A DNA stretch of 64,000 nt from CAVURS01 sp963834425 (lineage in GTDB: Bacteria > Actinomycetota > Actinomycetes > Actinomycetales > CAVURS01): the NCBI GenBank assembly GCA_963834425.1, contig CAWIBR010000013.1, positions 496,001 to 560,000 on the forward strand, written 5' to 3'. The notes below the pieces were generated by a model. The model worked only from the letters and a program-made list of their open reading frames with translations. It made no database searches and was not told the DNA's origin. Shown in pieces: positions 7,788-16,176 of the stretch. The position numbers and the translations under genes are program-made. Within the stretch, counting starts at the first letter, position 1; every line of letters begins with the position of its first letter.

Positions 7788-9779
7788 TCAGGCCAGCTCG
7801 GCCGGCAGGGGCTCGTCGTGGACGATCACCAGGTGGGACACGGCCCGGGTCATCGTGACGTAGAGCCGGCGCAGCCCGACCGCCCGCAATGACTCTGCGG
7901 CAACGATGTCCGCCGGCTCGACCAGCACGACCGAGTCGTACTCGAGGCCCTTTGCCTCGCTAGCCGGCACCACCGTGACCCGCTGGTCGGCGTCCGCGTC
8001 GAGCGACTCGGCGCCCACGCCGGCCCCTCTCAGCTGGGCGAGGATCCCGGCCGCCCGCGCGTCCGGAGTGATGACCCCGATCGAGCCGTCGTCGCCGAGC
8101 GCGCTCCTGACCGTCGAGACCAAGTCGTCGAGCGGGGCGAAGCCGAGCGCGTGCTGTCCCGAGCGCACCGACGTCGCGGGCGGGACGTCGGTGGCGATGT
8201 GCGGCAACAGCCGGTTGGCGATGTCCAGGATCGCCTGCGGCACCCGGTAGCCAGCGGTCAGCGGCCGGATGTCGGCGTCGCCGTGGCCGAGGTGACGCAA
8301 CGTCTCCGGCCACGACCCCGGCGCCCACGGTGTCGTCGCCTGGGCCAGGTCGCCGAGCACCGTGACCGAGCCCAGGGGGCACCGCCGCCCGATCGCCCGG
8401 CACTGCATCGCCGACAGATCCTGAGCCTCGTCCACGACGACGTGGTCGAACGCCGGCACACCCTCGATGGCGCCGGTGAGCTCATCGAGCAGCACCAGGT
8501 CGGCGGCCGTCCACGGCGCCGACCTCGGTGAGCGCGGGGTCCGGCTCCAGGTGAGCAGCGCCAGCTCGTCATCGGCGAGCGAGTCGTGTGCGCACTCCCG
8601 CAGGAAGTCGCCGTCGGTGTAGAGCCGCAGGAGCACGGCCTGGGCCGTGATCGCCGGCCAGTGGTCGTTGACGAACGCCTTGACCTCCTTGGACCGGGCG
8701 GTCTTGGCGGTGTCGGCGTCCGACGGGGCTCCACCGGCGTCCTCGACCTGTCGGCGCACGTCCTCGGCGATCTGGTAGTGGAGGCGCTCGCGGGCCACCG
8801 TCCACCGCACCCCCGAGCGACGGATGTCATCGACGTACCGGCGGAGCCGTGAGGAGGGCACTCGGTAGCGCACCGAGAAGGCCGGAACCATGAAGTCCTG
8901 CAACGGCTTTCGGATGTACGAGCGCACGGCTCGCTGGAGCAGCCCGGCCATCCGCGGGTCGCCCTTCAGGGTCGCGCGACGGTCGTCCTCGGCGATCGCT
9001 GGGCGATCGGCCGCGAGCAGCTCATCGACGGTGGACTGGGCCACGCCGACCTCGCCCAGGGTTGGGAGGACCTCGGCGGTGTAGTGCAGGAAGGCCAGGT
9101 TGGGGCCGACGACCAGCACTCCGGCGTGCCGGAGCCGCGCCGGGTAGGTGTAGAGCAGGTACGCCGCGCGGTGCAGTCCGACGGCCGTCTTCCCGGTGCC
9201 GGGCGCGCCCTGAATGCACAGCGACTGCTCGAAGACGGCGCGGACCAGGTCGTCCTGGTCGGGCTGGATGGTGGCGACGATGTCGCGCATCGGCCCCACG
9301 CGGGGGCGTTCGATCTCCTCGCGGAGCAGGTCGCTGGCCAGGCCCAGGCTCTCGCCCTGGTCGAGGTGCTCGTCCTCGTACGACGTGAGCACGCCGTCGT
9401 GGAAGCCGAACCGGCGTCGCAGGTGCAGGCCCATCCGGTCGCCGGCCGTCGCCTGGTAGAACGAGCGCGCCACCGGCACCCGCCAGTCGATCACCACGGG
9501 GTCGCCGTGAGGGTCGCGGATGTGCCGCCGGCCGAGATGGAAGGTCTCGACCCCGGCGTCCTCGTCGTCACGGTCGATTCGGGCGAAGAACGGCGGGGTG
9601 CCGGGGTCGGCGGCCAGGGAGGCCAGACGCCGGGCCCGCAGCCGGGCCAGTCCGACCGCGGCGAGCTCGTCGACCCCGGCGTCCACGATGTGCTCGGCAT
9701 CGGCGCGCATCGCGGCCATGCACCGGAAGGCCAGGTCCAGCTGTGCCTGCTCGCTGGCCAGCACCCGGTCGCTCGTCAT
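7788..9779 (-). CDS. HelD-like UvrD-family ATPase (RNA polymerase recycling motor)
   Basis: 663-residue superfamily 1 ATPase. The N-terminal region is helical (about residues 5-60); Walker A is QGAPGTGKTAVGLH, Walker B/motif II is VVDEAQDLSAMQ, and motif VI is RLYVTMTRAV. The layout, with no DNA-repair helicase inserts and a HelD-type segment DPVVIDWRVPVARSFYQ before the P-loop, matches HelD/HelR proteins, which bind and release stalled RNA polymerase and in some actinobacteria contribute to rifampicin tolerance. ATG 9779 is preceded by AGGGTGGGG. It follows a glycosyltransferase on the same strand by 43 bp. The HelD assignment over UvrD is fairly sure; the drug role is inference. Confidence 0.85.
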   Translation of the reverse strand: MTSDRVLASEQAQLDLAFRCMAAMRADAEHIVDAGVDELAAVGLARLRARRLASLAADPGTPPFFARIDRDDEDAGVETFHLGRRHIRDPHGDPVVIDWRVPVARSFYQATAGDRMGLHLRRRFGFHDGVLTSYEDEHLDQGESLGLASDLLREEIERPRVGPMRDIVATIQPDQDDLVRAVFEQSLCIQGAPGTGKTAVGLHRAAYLLYTYPARLRHAGVLVVGPNLAFLHYTAEVLPTLGEVGVAQSTVDELLAADRPAIAEDDRRATLKGDPRMAGLLQRAVRSYIRKPLQDFMVPAFSVRYRVPSSRLRRYVDDIRRSGVRWTVARERLHYQIAEDVRRQVEDAGGAPSDADTAKTARSKEVKAFVNDHWPAITAQAVLLRLYTDGDFLRECAHDSLADDELALLTWSRTPRSPRSAPWTAADLVLLDELTGAIEGVPAFDHVVVDEAQDLSAMQCRAIGRRCPLGSVTVLGDLAQATTPWAPGSWPETLRHLGHGDADIRPLTAGYRVPQAILDIANRLLPHIATDVPPATSVRSGQHALGFAPLDDLVSTVRSALGDDGSIGVITPDARAAGILAQLRGAGVGAESLDADADQRVTVVPASEAKGLEYDSVVLVEPADIVAAESLRAVGLRRLYVTMTRAVSHLVIVHDEPLPAELA

Positions 9780-9822
9780 CGACCCCACCCTGTCACGGTG
9801 CGCGTGATGGGCCGAGGCGTTT

Positions 9823-11052
9823 TCAGCCCTCGCGGGTGCCCGGATGGACGAAGCGGCGGACCGAGGCGGGCGCGGCCGGCGCGGTTGCCAACGGGGCGGT
9901 CGCCAACGGGGCAAGGGCCGTGGTCGCGGTGTCGGTCAGCACGGCCGAGCGCAGGTCGATCGTCTCCGGCACGCCGGCCCGGTGGTAGGCGCCCTCGGTG
10001 AGCTCGAGGACGCGGTTCCAGTTGGTGGTCGACTCGGTCAGCCGGTTGTGTTCGCGCATCGCCTGCAACCGCTCCGGCGCCATCAGGAGGTCGGCGGTCG
10101 CCTCGGCCATCTCGGTGTCGCTGCTCACGAGCAGCCCCTCGCGGCCGTGCTCGACGAACTCTCCCACGCCGCCAACCTTCATCGCGACGACGGGCACCGA
10201 CGCGCAGCGCGCCTCGAGCGCGGCGATCCCGAACGACTCCAGCGTGGCCGGTGCCAGGTAGACGTCGGACTCCGCGTGCACCCGCCGGATCGTCTCGCGG
10301 TCGCAGCGGCCGGCCAGCTCGACCCAGTCGCGCATCCGGTGGCGGTCCAGGAAGCGCTCCATGGCGGCCTGCTCGGGGCCGGTGCCGATGATGACCGCCC
10401 GGAGCTCGATCGCGGCCGGCACCCGGCGGCGGATCTCGGCCAGGATCCGCAGCAGGTGCACCGGCCGCTTGCGGGGGGCCAGTCGCATCACGCTGACGAT
10501 CTGCAGCCGCTGGGGGTTGGTGGGCCGATGGCCGACTCGCCACAGCGAGGGGTCGATCCCGTTGGGCAACGTGATGACGTCGTGGCCAGGCAGCATCCGG
10601 TTGACGGCCTGGGCGGCCACGGTCGAGACGGCGGTCCACTGCACGGGCAGGTCGGTCCAGCCGGCGATCGGTGCCTTCATCCGCAGGATCGGGGTGGGCA
10701 CCTTGCACAGCGAGTGCATCGTCATCACGGTGGGCAGGCCGGCCGCGGAGACCGCCCGAGCCGCCTGCCAGGCCAGCGGCGAGACCAACGAGGTGTGTGC
10801 GTGCACGACGTCCGGCTCCTGACGCAGGATCGCCGGCCCGGCCTCACGGAGCCCGCTCGGGCTGATCCACCCGGCCCGGCGCGGCAGCCGGACCGTGCGC
10901 AACACGTCGTCGGTCATGCCTTCGTCGGGCTGTGAGGTGAACACCGTCACGTCGTGTCCGGCTTCCTGCTGGCGCAGCGCCAGGTCGTGCACTTGCATCT
11001 CGATACCGCCGAGACGAGGAAGGAAGACGTCGGTTACGTGGGCGATCCTCAT
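9823..11052 (-). CDS. Glycosyltransferase family 4 protein
   Basis: 409-residue GT-B fold retaining glycosyltransferase. N-terminal acceptor domain begins MRIAHVTDVFLPRLGGIEMQ (GG loop), then HDLALRQQEAGHDVTVFTSQ; the C-terminal nucleotide-sugar domain holds VSVMRLAPRKRP and the E-x7-E region APATLESFGIAALEARCASV. The sugar and acceptor are not predictable; a lipid or envelope polyol is usual for such proteins beside a YbhN-type membrane protein. The ATG overlaps the upstream gene's stop (ATGA), so the pair is coupled. The C-terminal 50 residues are Ala/Thr/Pro-rich (ALAPLATAPLATAPAAPA) and probably disordered. Confidence 0.88.
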   Translation of the reverse strand: MRIAHVTDVFLPRLGGIEMQVHDLALRQQEAGHDVTVFTSQPDEGMTDDVLRTVRLPRRAGWISPSGLREAGPAILRQEPDVVHAHTSLVSPLAWQAARAVSAAGLPTVMTMHSLCKVPTPILRMKAPIAGWTDLPVQWTAVSTVAAQAVNRMLPGHDVITLPNGIDPSLWRVGHRPTNPQRLQIVSVMRLAPRKRPVHLLRILAEIRRRVPAAIELRAVIIGTGPEQAAMERFLDRHRMRDWVELAGRCDRETIRRVHAESDVYLAPATLESFGIAALEARCASVPVVAMKVGGVGEFVEHGREGLLVSSDTEMAEATADLLMAPERLQAMREHNRLTESTTNWNRVLELTEGAYHRAGVPETIDLRSAVLTDTATTALAPLATAPLATAPAAPASVRRFVHPGTREG

Positions 11053-12167
11053 CCAACGCCACCGGCGGAAGCCGTTGCGGCAGAAGGCATTCGGCGTTGG
11101 CTGGCAAACCAACCGATGGCCCAGGCACCCCCGACCGGGATCTCGGCCAGGAAGGTGAAGGACCGATAGAGCAGGACGGCGGCCGCCACTTGGGCCGGCG
11201 CGCCACCCAGCGCGATGAGGGCAGCTGCGGTGCCGGCTTCGACGATCCCGGATCCGCCGGGCGTCAGCGGCACGGCGGTCAGCAGCCGATCGACCGCGAA
11301 CGCCGTCAACACGGCAGCGCCGGTGAACTGATTGCCGAGGATGTGCAGGCAGGTCCAGAGCAGCGCGGCCTGCAGAGCCAGGTAGACCACCATTCCGGCG
11401 CTCATCTGCGGCCACCGCGCGCGGACGACCCGCAGCATCGCGCGGCGTACGGCGGGCAGCTGGACCTGGAGGTGACTGCGCGCCGTGAAGTGCAGCAGGC
11501 GGGCCGGGCCGTTGAAGGCGACGTCGGCCACCCAGCCGGCGGCCCGCATGACCCGGTCGCTGGCGAGCATGGCCAGGATGACGACGACGGCGAGCAGCGC
11601 GGAGGTCACGACGGCATGGGCGCCGTGACCGGACAGCGGCACCGCGACCCCGCCGGCCGCGAGGAAGCCGATGACGACGGCCGAGACGCCGAGCTTCGCG
11701 AGCACGTTCCAGATGTTGCTCACCATCATGAAGCTGGCGATCTCCTTGCCGGCGTAGCCCCACCGCCTCAGCATCAAGGTGTTGAGCCCGACACCCCACG
11801 CGCCGCCGAGCGGAGCCACATTGGCGACGGCGCTGCCCGTGAGGTTCAGGGTCAGTGCGCGTCGACGACGCAGGCCGGGCAGCGAGCCGCTCAACACGAA
11901 CGAGTAGGAGAACAGGCCGAGCGCCCACAGCACGGTCAGCAGCACGACGTCAGAGAAGGTGATCTGCTTCAGAATCGCGGCGATGTCCCGCCAGGTCGTG
12001 CCGGTCGTACGGGGCAGCAGGACGATGATCGTGACGCCGACCGCAACCGCGACGGCCCAGATGATCGGCTTGAGGACCCACATGACCTGCCGGGTCCGTC
12101 GGCGGGGGTGGGCCGGCTCGCCAGCGGGTGCACCGGCGTCGGCGACATCCTCGGCGAGGACGGACAC
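11049..12167 (-). CDS. Lysylphosphatidylglycerol synthase-like (YbhN/UPF0104) integral membrane protein
   Basis: 372 residues with about eight hydrophobic segments (for example IIWAVAVAVGVTIIVLLP, VVLLTVLWALGLFSYSFVL, AVVTSALLAVVVILAMLA). Family hallmarks: NLTGSAVANVAPLGGAWGVG and AVPLTPGGSGIVEAGTAAAL. Members resemble the flippase domain of MprF and are often linked to transport or export of glycosylated lipids. Coupling by ATGA to a GT4 glycosyltransferase suggests that the two modify an envelope lipid together (inference). A charged N-terminal stretch of ~25 residues precedes the first membrane helix. Confidence 0.85.
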   Translation of the reverse strand: MSVLAEDVADAGAPAGEPAHPRRRTRQVMWVLKPIIWAVAVAVGVTIIVLLPRTTGTTWRDIAAILKQITFSDVVLLTVLWALGLFSYSFVLSGSLPGLRRRRALTLNLTGSAVANVAPLGGAWGVGLNTLMLRRWGYAGKEIASFMMVSNIWNVLAKLGVSAVVIGFLAAGGVAVPLSGHGAHAVVTSALLAVVVILAMLASDRVMRAAGWVADVAFNGPARLLHFTARSHLQVQLPAVRRAMLRVVRARWPQMSAGMVVYLALQAALLWTCLHILGNQFTGAAVLTAFAVDRLLTAVPLTPGGSGIVEAGTAAALIALGGAPAQVAAAVLLYRSFTFLAEIPVGGAWAIGWFASQRRMPSAATASAGGVG

Positions 12168-12412
12168 GGTGTTTCCCCCAAGCGGCGGATCAGGTCCTGG
12201 GTTCGGACGGGGTGAGCTGCGGTCGATGCGGCCGCCCCATGCAGATTCGGAAACCGGCCGACTGCCAGTATGCGCGCTTCACGCCCCGGAAGACACTGAC
12301 CAGGCCACCCCAGCGTGCCGTAGATCCGGCCGGACCTGGTCAGGCTGTCCGCCGATATCGGGCCTGACGTCCGCCCGATTGATCCCGTTATGGCGCACTT
12401 TCTGGACGTGGC

Positions 12413-13039
12413 TCAGGCCTGAACGACCGGGCGGCCGCTGAGATGGACGCCGGCTGCTCGGAGCTGGCTCATCGCGCTGCTCGTGCTGTCGGTGGCGACG
12501 CCGGCGGTCAGGTCGAGGAACACGCGGGTGTGGAAGCCCTCGGTCACCGCGTCCAGGGCGGTCTGCAGGACGCAGTAGTCCGTCGCGATGCCCACGACGT
12601 CGATCGACTCGATGTCGTAGGACCGCAACCAGGTGGCCAGGCTCTCCTGCGTGCCGTGCGGCCCGGGCGTCACCCCTTCGAACCCGGAGTACGCCGCGGA
12701 GTGGGCGCCCTTGCGGAAGGTGGCCATCAGCAGGTCGGTGTCCAGGTTGGGATGCAGGGCCGCCCCCGCGGTGCCGACCTGGCAGTGCGGCGGCCAGGAC
12801 GTGACGAAGTCCGGCTGCTCCGGCGGCTCGGCAAAGTGTGATCCCGGGTCCCGGTGCCAGTCCTGGGTCGCGGCAATCGCGGCGTACTCCTCGCCCCGGT
12901 CGGCGAGGTAGTCGGAGATGGCGGCCGCGACTCCCGCGCCGCCGGAGACGGCCAGCGAGCCGCCCTCGCAGAAGTCGTTCTGCACATCGACGATCAGCAA
13001 CGCCCTCGGGACGCTGGCCCCCGTGACCTGCTCGGTCAT
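12413..13039 (-). CDS. pncA: Nicotinamidase
   Basis: Cysteine hydrolase of the isochorismatase-like fold that deamidates nicotinamide to nicotinate for NAD salvage. 208 residues. Catalytic triad visible: Asp18 (LLIVDVQNDFCEGG), Lys in ATFRKGAHS, Cys in GIATDYCVLQTA. The metal-binding segment TQDWHRDPGSHFAE is intact. The start at 13039 overlaps the stop of pncB by 4 bp, so pncB-pncA is a coupled operon feeding nicotinate directly to the next enzyme. The same fold in mycobacteria also activates pyrazinamide. Confidence 0.93.
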   Translation of the reverse strand: MTEQVTGASVPRALLIVDVQNDFCEGGSLAVSGGAGVAAAISDYLADRGEEYAAIAATQDWHRDPGSHFAEPPEQPDFVTSWPPHCQVGTAGAALHPNLDTDLLMATFRKGAHSAAYSGFEGVTPGPHGTQESLATWLRSYDIESIDVVGIATDYCVLQTALDAVTEGFHTRVFLDLTAGVATDSTSSAMSQLRAAGVHLSGRPVVQA

Positions 13040-14364
13040 GACTGTCCTTCCTCGTAGACGGTGGCGATGGCGGGCACTCCCCGGGACAGCTGGTGAGCGG
13101 TGGCAGGGAGCTCCGCGACGGCCTGCTCATGCCGGGCGCGGGCGTCCTCGAGCGGCTCCTGGCCGACGACCTTGCCGTCGAGGACGAGCTCGCGCAACAG
13201 TGGCCGGTCGTCTCCGTCGTCGGTCGGGCGAACGCCGATCCCGATCACCTCGGCCTGGGCCTGCCCGCGGCTGTCCTTGCGGCGCAGCGCCCACTTGCGA
13301 CCGCCGATGCCGACCTTGTCCTGGCTGCGCTTGGCGACCGAGACCATCGGCACGCCGGCGGCGGCGCTGCCGACCTCGTCCTCGCGCGCGACCATCTTGT
13401 AGACCAGGCCGGCGGTCGGCGCGCCCGAACCGGTGACCAGCGAGGTGCCGACGCCGTAGACGTCGACCGGCGCCGCGGCCAGGCTGGCGATCGCGAACTC
13501 GTCCAGGTCACTGGTGACGACGATCCGGGTCGAGGTGGCGCCCAGGGCGTCGAGCTGGGCCCGCACGGCCCGGGCCTGCGCGATCAGGTCGCCGGAGTCC
13601 AGCCGGACGGCGCCCAGACCCGGCCCGGCGATCTCGACGGCGGTGCGCACTGCCTGCTCCACGTCGTAGGTGTCGACCAGCAGGGTGGTCTGCGGTCCGA
13701 GGCTGTCGACCTGGGCCTGGAAGGCGGCGCGCTCGCTGTCGTGCAGGAGCATGAAGGCGTGGGCCGCGGTGCCACCGGTGGGCACGCCGTACGACCGGCC
13801 GGCCTCCAGGTTGCTCGTGGTCGCGAACCCGGCGATGTACGCCGCGCGCGCCGCGGCGACGGCGGCCCACTCGTGCGTCCGTCGCGAGCCCATCTCGATG
13901 CAGGGGCGGCCGGCTGCGGCGCCCGTCATCCGGCTGGCCGCGCCCGCGACGGCGCTGTCGTGGTTGAGGATGCTCAGGACCAGGGTCTCCAGGAGCACGG
14001 CCTCGGCGAAGGTGCCCTCGACGACCAGGATGGGCGAGCCGGGGAAGTAGCAGTCGCCCTCGCCGTAACCCCAGATCGAGCCGGTGAACTCGAAGGCCTC
14101 GAGCCAGTCCAGGGTGGTGGCATCGACGACGTCGGCCGCGGCCAGCCGGGCCAGCTCGCCGGCTCCGAAGCGGAACTCCTCCAGGGCGTCGAGCAGCCGG
14201 CCGGTCCCCCCGACCACGCCATAGCGCCGGCCGTCCGGCAGCCGGCGCGCGAAGACCTCGAAGACGCTGCGCCGCTCGGCCGCCCCACTGCGCAAGGCGG
14301 CCTGCAGCATGGTCAGCTCGTACTGGTCGGTCAGCAGGGCCGTGCTGGACTCTCGGCTGGACAC
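13036..14364 (-). CDS. pncB: Nicotinate phosphoribosyltransferase
   Basis: Makes nicotinate mononucleotide from nicotinate, PRPP and ATP in NAD salvage. 442 residues, usual for the actinobacterial type. Motifs: N-terminal LLTDQYELTMLQAALRSG, substrate region EMGSRRTHEWAAVAAARAAY, catalytic ATTSNLEAGRSYGVPTGGT with the following AHAF, PRPP-binding VRLDSGDL and YGVGTSLVTGSGAP. The GTG start at 14364 lies 7 nt after a TAGGCT box, so the mRNA is probably leaderless. Operon with pncA. Confidence 0.94.
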   Translation of the reverse strand: MSSRESSTALLTDQYELTMLQAALRSGAAERRSVFEVFARRLPDGRRYGVVGGTGRLLDALEEFRFGAGELARLAAADVVDATTLDWLEAFEFTGSIWGYGEGDCYFPGSPILVVEGTFAEAVLLETLVLSILNHDSAVAGAASRMTGAAAGRPCIEMGSRRTHEWAAVAAARAAYIAGFATTSNLEAGRSYGVPTGGTAAHAFMLLHDSERAAFQAQVDSLGPQTTLLVDTYDVEQAVRTAVEIAGPGLGAVRLDSGDLIAQARAVRAQLDALGATSTRIVVTSDLDEFAIASLAAAPVDVYGVGTSLVTGSGAPTAGLVYKMVAREDEVGSAAAGVPMVSVAKRSQDKVGIGGRKWALRRKDSRGQAQAEVIGIGVRPTDDGDDRPLLRELVLDGKVVGQEPLEDARARHEQAVAELPATAHQLSRGVPAIATVYEEGQS

Positions 14365-14372
14365 GACGACGA

Positions 14373-14398
14373 GCCTAGAGGCCGCGAATCTCTAGAGT
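14373..14398. promoter_or_regulatory. Back-to-back leaderless promoters for pncB and clpS
   Basis: Two -10 boxes in a very short divergent gap. Minus strand: TAGGCT (14378-14373), 7 nt, then GTG of pncB. Plus strand: TAGAGT (14393-14398), 6 nt, then GTG of clpS at 14405. Both boxes sit within an inverted repeat CTAGAG (14375-14380) / CTCTAG (14390-14395). The two polymerase sites must overlap, so the promoters probably compete. Confidence 0.6.
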
Positions 14399-14404
14399 GT
14401 GAGG

Positions 14405-14695
14405 GTGTCCACCGCACCGGTCGAGCTCGACCAGCCCGCGTCGTCCGCGGACACCCAGACCGAGCCCCCATGGATCACGCTCGTGTGGAACGACCCGGTC
14501 AACCTGATGTCCTACGTGACCTACGTCTTCCAGGAGTACTTCGGTTACGACAAGGCCAAAGCCGAGCGGCTGATGCTCGACGTGCACGAGAAGGGCCGCG
14601 CGGTGGTGGCCAACGGATCGCGCGAGGAGATGGAGCGCGACACCGAGGCGATGCACGGCTACGGCCTCTGGGCGACCTTCCAGAAAGACAGCTGA
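14405..14695 (+). CDS. clpS: ATP-dependent Clp protease adaptor ClpS
   Basis: Delivers N-end-rule substrates to ClpAP/ClpCP. 96 residues from GTG 14405 (GTG 14399 is also in frame, but the TAGAGT box six bases upstream favours 14405 on a leaderless mRNA). Core: WITLVWNDPVNLMSYVTYVF, then KAKAERLMLDVHEKGRAVVA and the C-terminal strand; the N-degron pocket residues (N-D-P, and the Met/Val/His of the LMLDVH helix) are present. First gene of the conserved actinobacterial row clpS-DUF2017-murI-MBL-rph-rdgB. Confidence 0.93.
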   Translation: MSTAPVELDQPASSADTQTEPPWITLVWNDPVNLMSYVTYVFQEYFGYDKAKAERLMLDVHEKGRAVVANGSREEMERDTEAMHGYGLWATFQKDS

Positions 14696-14702
14696 GGCGC
14701 TG

Positions 14703-15278
14703 ATGGCCAAGGGCTTCAAACGCACCCGGCACGGGGTCAGCGCCCGCTTGGACGAGGGGGAGCGGACGCTGCTTGCGCACCTGTTCGTCGAGGTCTGGGA
14801 GCTGCTCGGCGGCGAGGACGGAGCCGCCGGAGGTGATGTCGGCGGGGCTGGGGCGGACCCGTTGGAGGCGATGGTCGGCATCGGCACCTCGACGGCTGAG
14901 CCGACCGACCCGGCGCTGGCCCGGCTGTTGCCTTCCGCGCATCCCGACGATCCCGAGGTGGCGGGGGAGTTCCGTCGCTACACCGAGCAGGGGCTGCGCG
15001 CTCGCAAGCGGTCCGGACTGGAGCTGGCCCGGCAGACGCTCGCGCGTGACGGCGCCATGGAGCTGGACCGCACCGAGGCAGCGGCCTGGGTGATCGCGCT
15101 CACGGACGTCCGCTTGGTGATCGGCGAGCGGTTGGAGCTCCGCACCGACGACGACGCGATCTCGCTCGCGGCCGAGGTGGCGGAGATGGAGGAGGACGAC
15201 CCGCGGGTCTTCCTGATCGCGGTCTACGACTTCCTGACCTGGCTGCAGGAGTCGCTCGTTCACGCCCTGCGCCGCTAG
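14703..15278 (+). CDS. DUF2017 family protein
   Basis: 191 residues from ATG 14703, 7 bp after clpS. Features MAKGFKRTRHGVSARLDEGE at the start and a helical body with DGAMELDRTEAAAWVIALTD, VIGERLELRTDDD and VYDFLTWLQESLVHALR at the C-terminus. This is the DUF2017 protein that follows clpS in most actinobacteria; its function is not established. Strict co-location suggests a part in ClpS-linked proteolysis, as inference. A Gly/Ala-rich loop (GGEDGAAGGDVGGAGA) looks like a lineage insertion. Confidence 0.87.
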   Translation: MAKGFKRTRHGVSARLDEGERTLLAHLFVEVWELLGGEDGAAGGDVGGAGADPLEAMVGIGTSTAEPTDPALARLLPSAHPDDPEVAGEFRRYTEQGLRARKRSGLELARQTLARDGAMELDRTEAAAWVIALTDVRLVIGERLELRTDDDAISLAAEVAEMEEDDPRVFLIAVYDFLTWLQESLVHALRR

Positions 15279-15327
15279 GCCCGCGTCGTACGCGCGTCGG
15301 AGTCGGGGGACGGTCGGCCGGACGACT

Positions 15328-15333
15328 TAGGCT
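15328..15333 (+). promoter_or_regulatory. -10 box (TAGGCT) of murI
   Basis: TAGGCT followed by 8 nt and GTG 15342. It supports the GTG start over an upstream in-frame TTG at 15333 and suggests a leaderless murI mRNA. Confidence 0.5.
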
Positions 15334-15341
15334 TGGCGGTC

Positions 15342-16154
15342 GTGGCAGACGCACCGATCGGCATCTTCGACTCCGGGTACGGCGGGTTGACCGTGGCCCG
15401 CGCCGTGCTCGACCAGCTGCCCCACGAGCCCGTGGTCTATCTCGGCGACACCGCGCGGCAGCCCTACGGCCCGCGACCGATCGCCGAGGTCCGGGCCTAC
15501 GCCCTGGAGTGCCTGGACGAGCTGGTCGAGCGTGGCGTCAAGCTGCTCGTCGTGGCCTGCAACAGCGCGAGCGCGGCCGTCCTGCACGACGCGCGCGAGC
15601 GCTACGCGGTGCCGGTCGTCGAGGTCATCCGGCCCGCGGTACGCCGGGCAGTCGCGGCTACTCGGAACGGCCGGGTCGGGGTCATCTCCACGGAGGCGAC
15701 GGCGACCTCCGGCGCCTACCCCGATGCGTTCGCCGCCGCGCCGGGAGTGCAGGTCACGAGCCAGGCCTGCCCGCGGTTCGTGGAGTTCGTCGAGGCCGGA
15801 GTGACGTCCGGGCCCGAGTTGATCCAGGTCGCTCACGATTACCTGGATCCCGTTGCGGCACAGGACATCGACACGTTGATCCTCGGCTGCACGCACTACC
15901 CGCTCCTGACCGGCGTCATCTCCTACGTCATGGGCGAGCAGGTCACGCTGGTCAGCTCGGCCGAGGAGACCGCGCAGGACGTCTACCGGTTGCTGGTCGA
16001 GCACAACCTGACCCGCCCGGACGGCCTGGCCGCGCCGGAGCACCGCTTCCTGACGACGGGCGACCCCCACGAGTTCGCGACCCTGGCCCGCCGGTTCCTG
16101 GGGCCCGAGGTCGTGACGGCCACCGCGTCCACGGCTGCGGCTGTGCTCTCGTGA
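15342..16154 (+). CDS. murI: Glutamate racemase
   Basis: Cofactor-independent racemase making D-glutamate for peptidoglycan. 270 residues from GTG 15342, chosen because family proteins begin just before PIGIFDSGYGGLTVAR and because a TAGGCT box lies 8 nt upstream. Two-base catalysis uses Cys73 (VVACNSASA) and Cys183 (LILGCTHYPLL); Asp10 (IFDSG) is also conserved. It sits in the conserved row between DUF2017 and the MBL hydrolase, with 22 bp to the next gene. Confidence 0.95.
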   Translation: MADAPIGIFDSGYGGLTVARAVLDQLPHEPVVYLGDTARQPYGPRPIAEVRAYALECLDELVERGVKLLVVACNSASAAVLHDARERYAVPVVEVIRPAVRRAVAATRNGRVGVISTEATATSGAYPDAFAAAPGVQVTSQACPRFVEFVEAGVTSGPELIQVAHDYLDPVAAQDIDTLILGCTHYPLLTGVISYVMGEQVTLVSSAEETAQDVYRLLVEHNLTRPDGLAAPEHRFLTTGDPHEFATLARRFLGPEVVTATASTAAAVLS

Positions 16155-16176
16155 GGGCGATCGTGAGCGACGGCTC

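Noticed and set aside
9780..9822. Rifamycin-associated element expected upstream of HelR-type genes
   Set aside because: I could not find a convincing palindromic match in this short gap, so it is not annotated.
12212..12367. Possible 51-codon gene with a CGRCG motif (GTG 12212, plus strand) between the YbhN-like gene and pncA
   Set aside because: Third-position GC is clearly lower than in neighbouring genes, there is no convincing ribosome binding site, and the rest of this 245-bp gap shows nothing recognisable.
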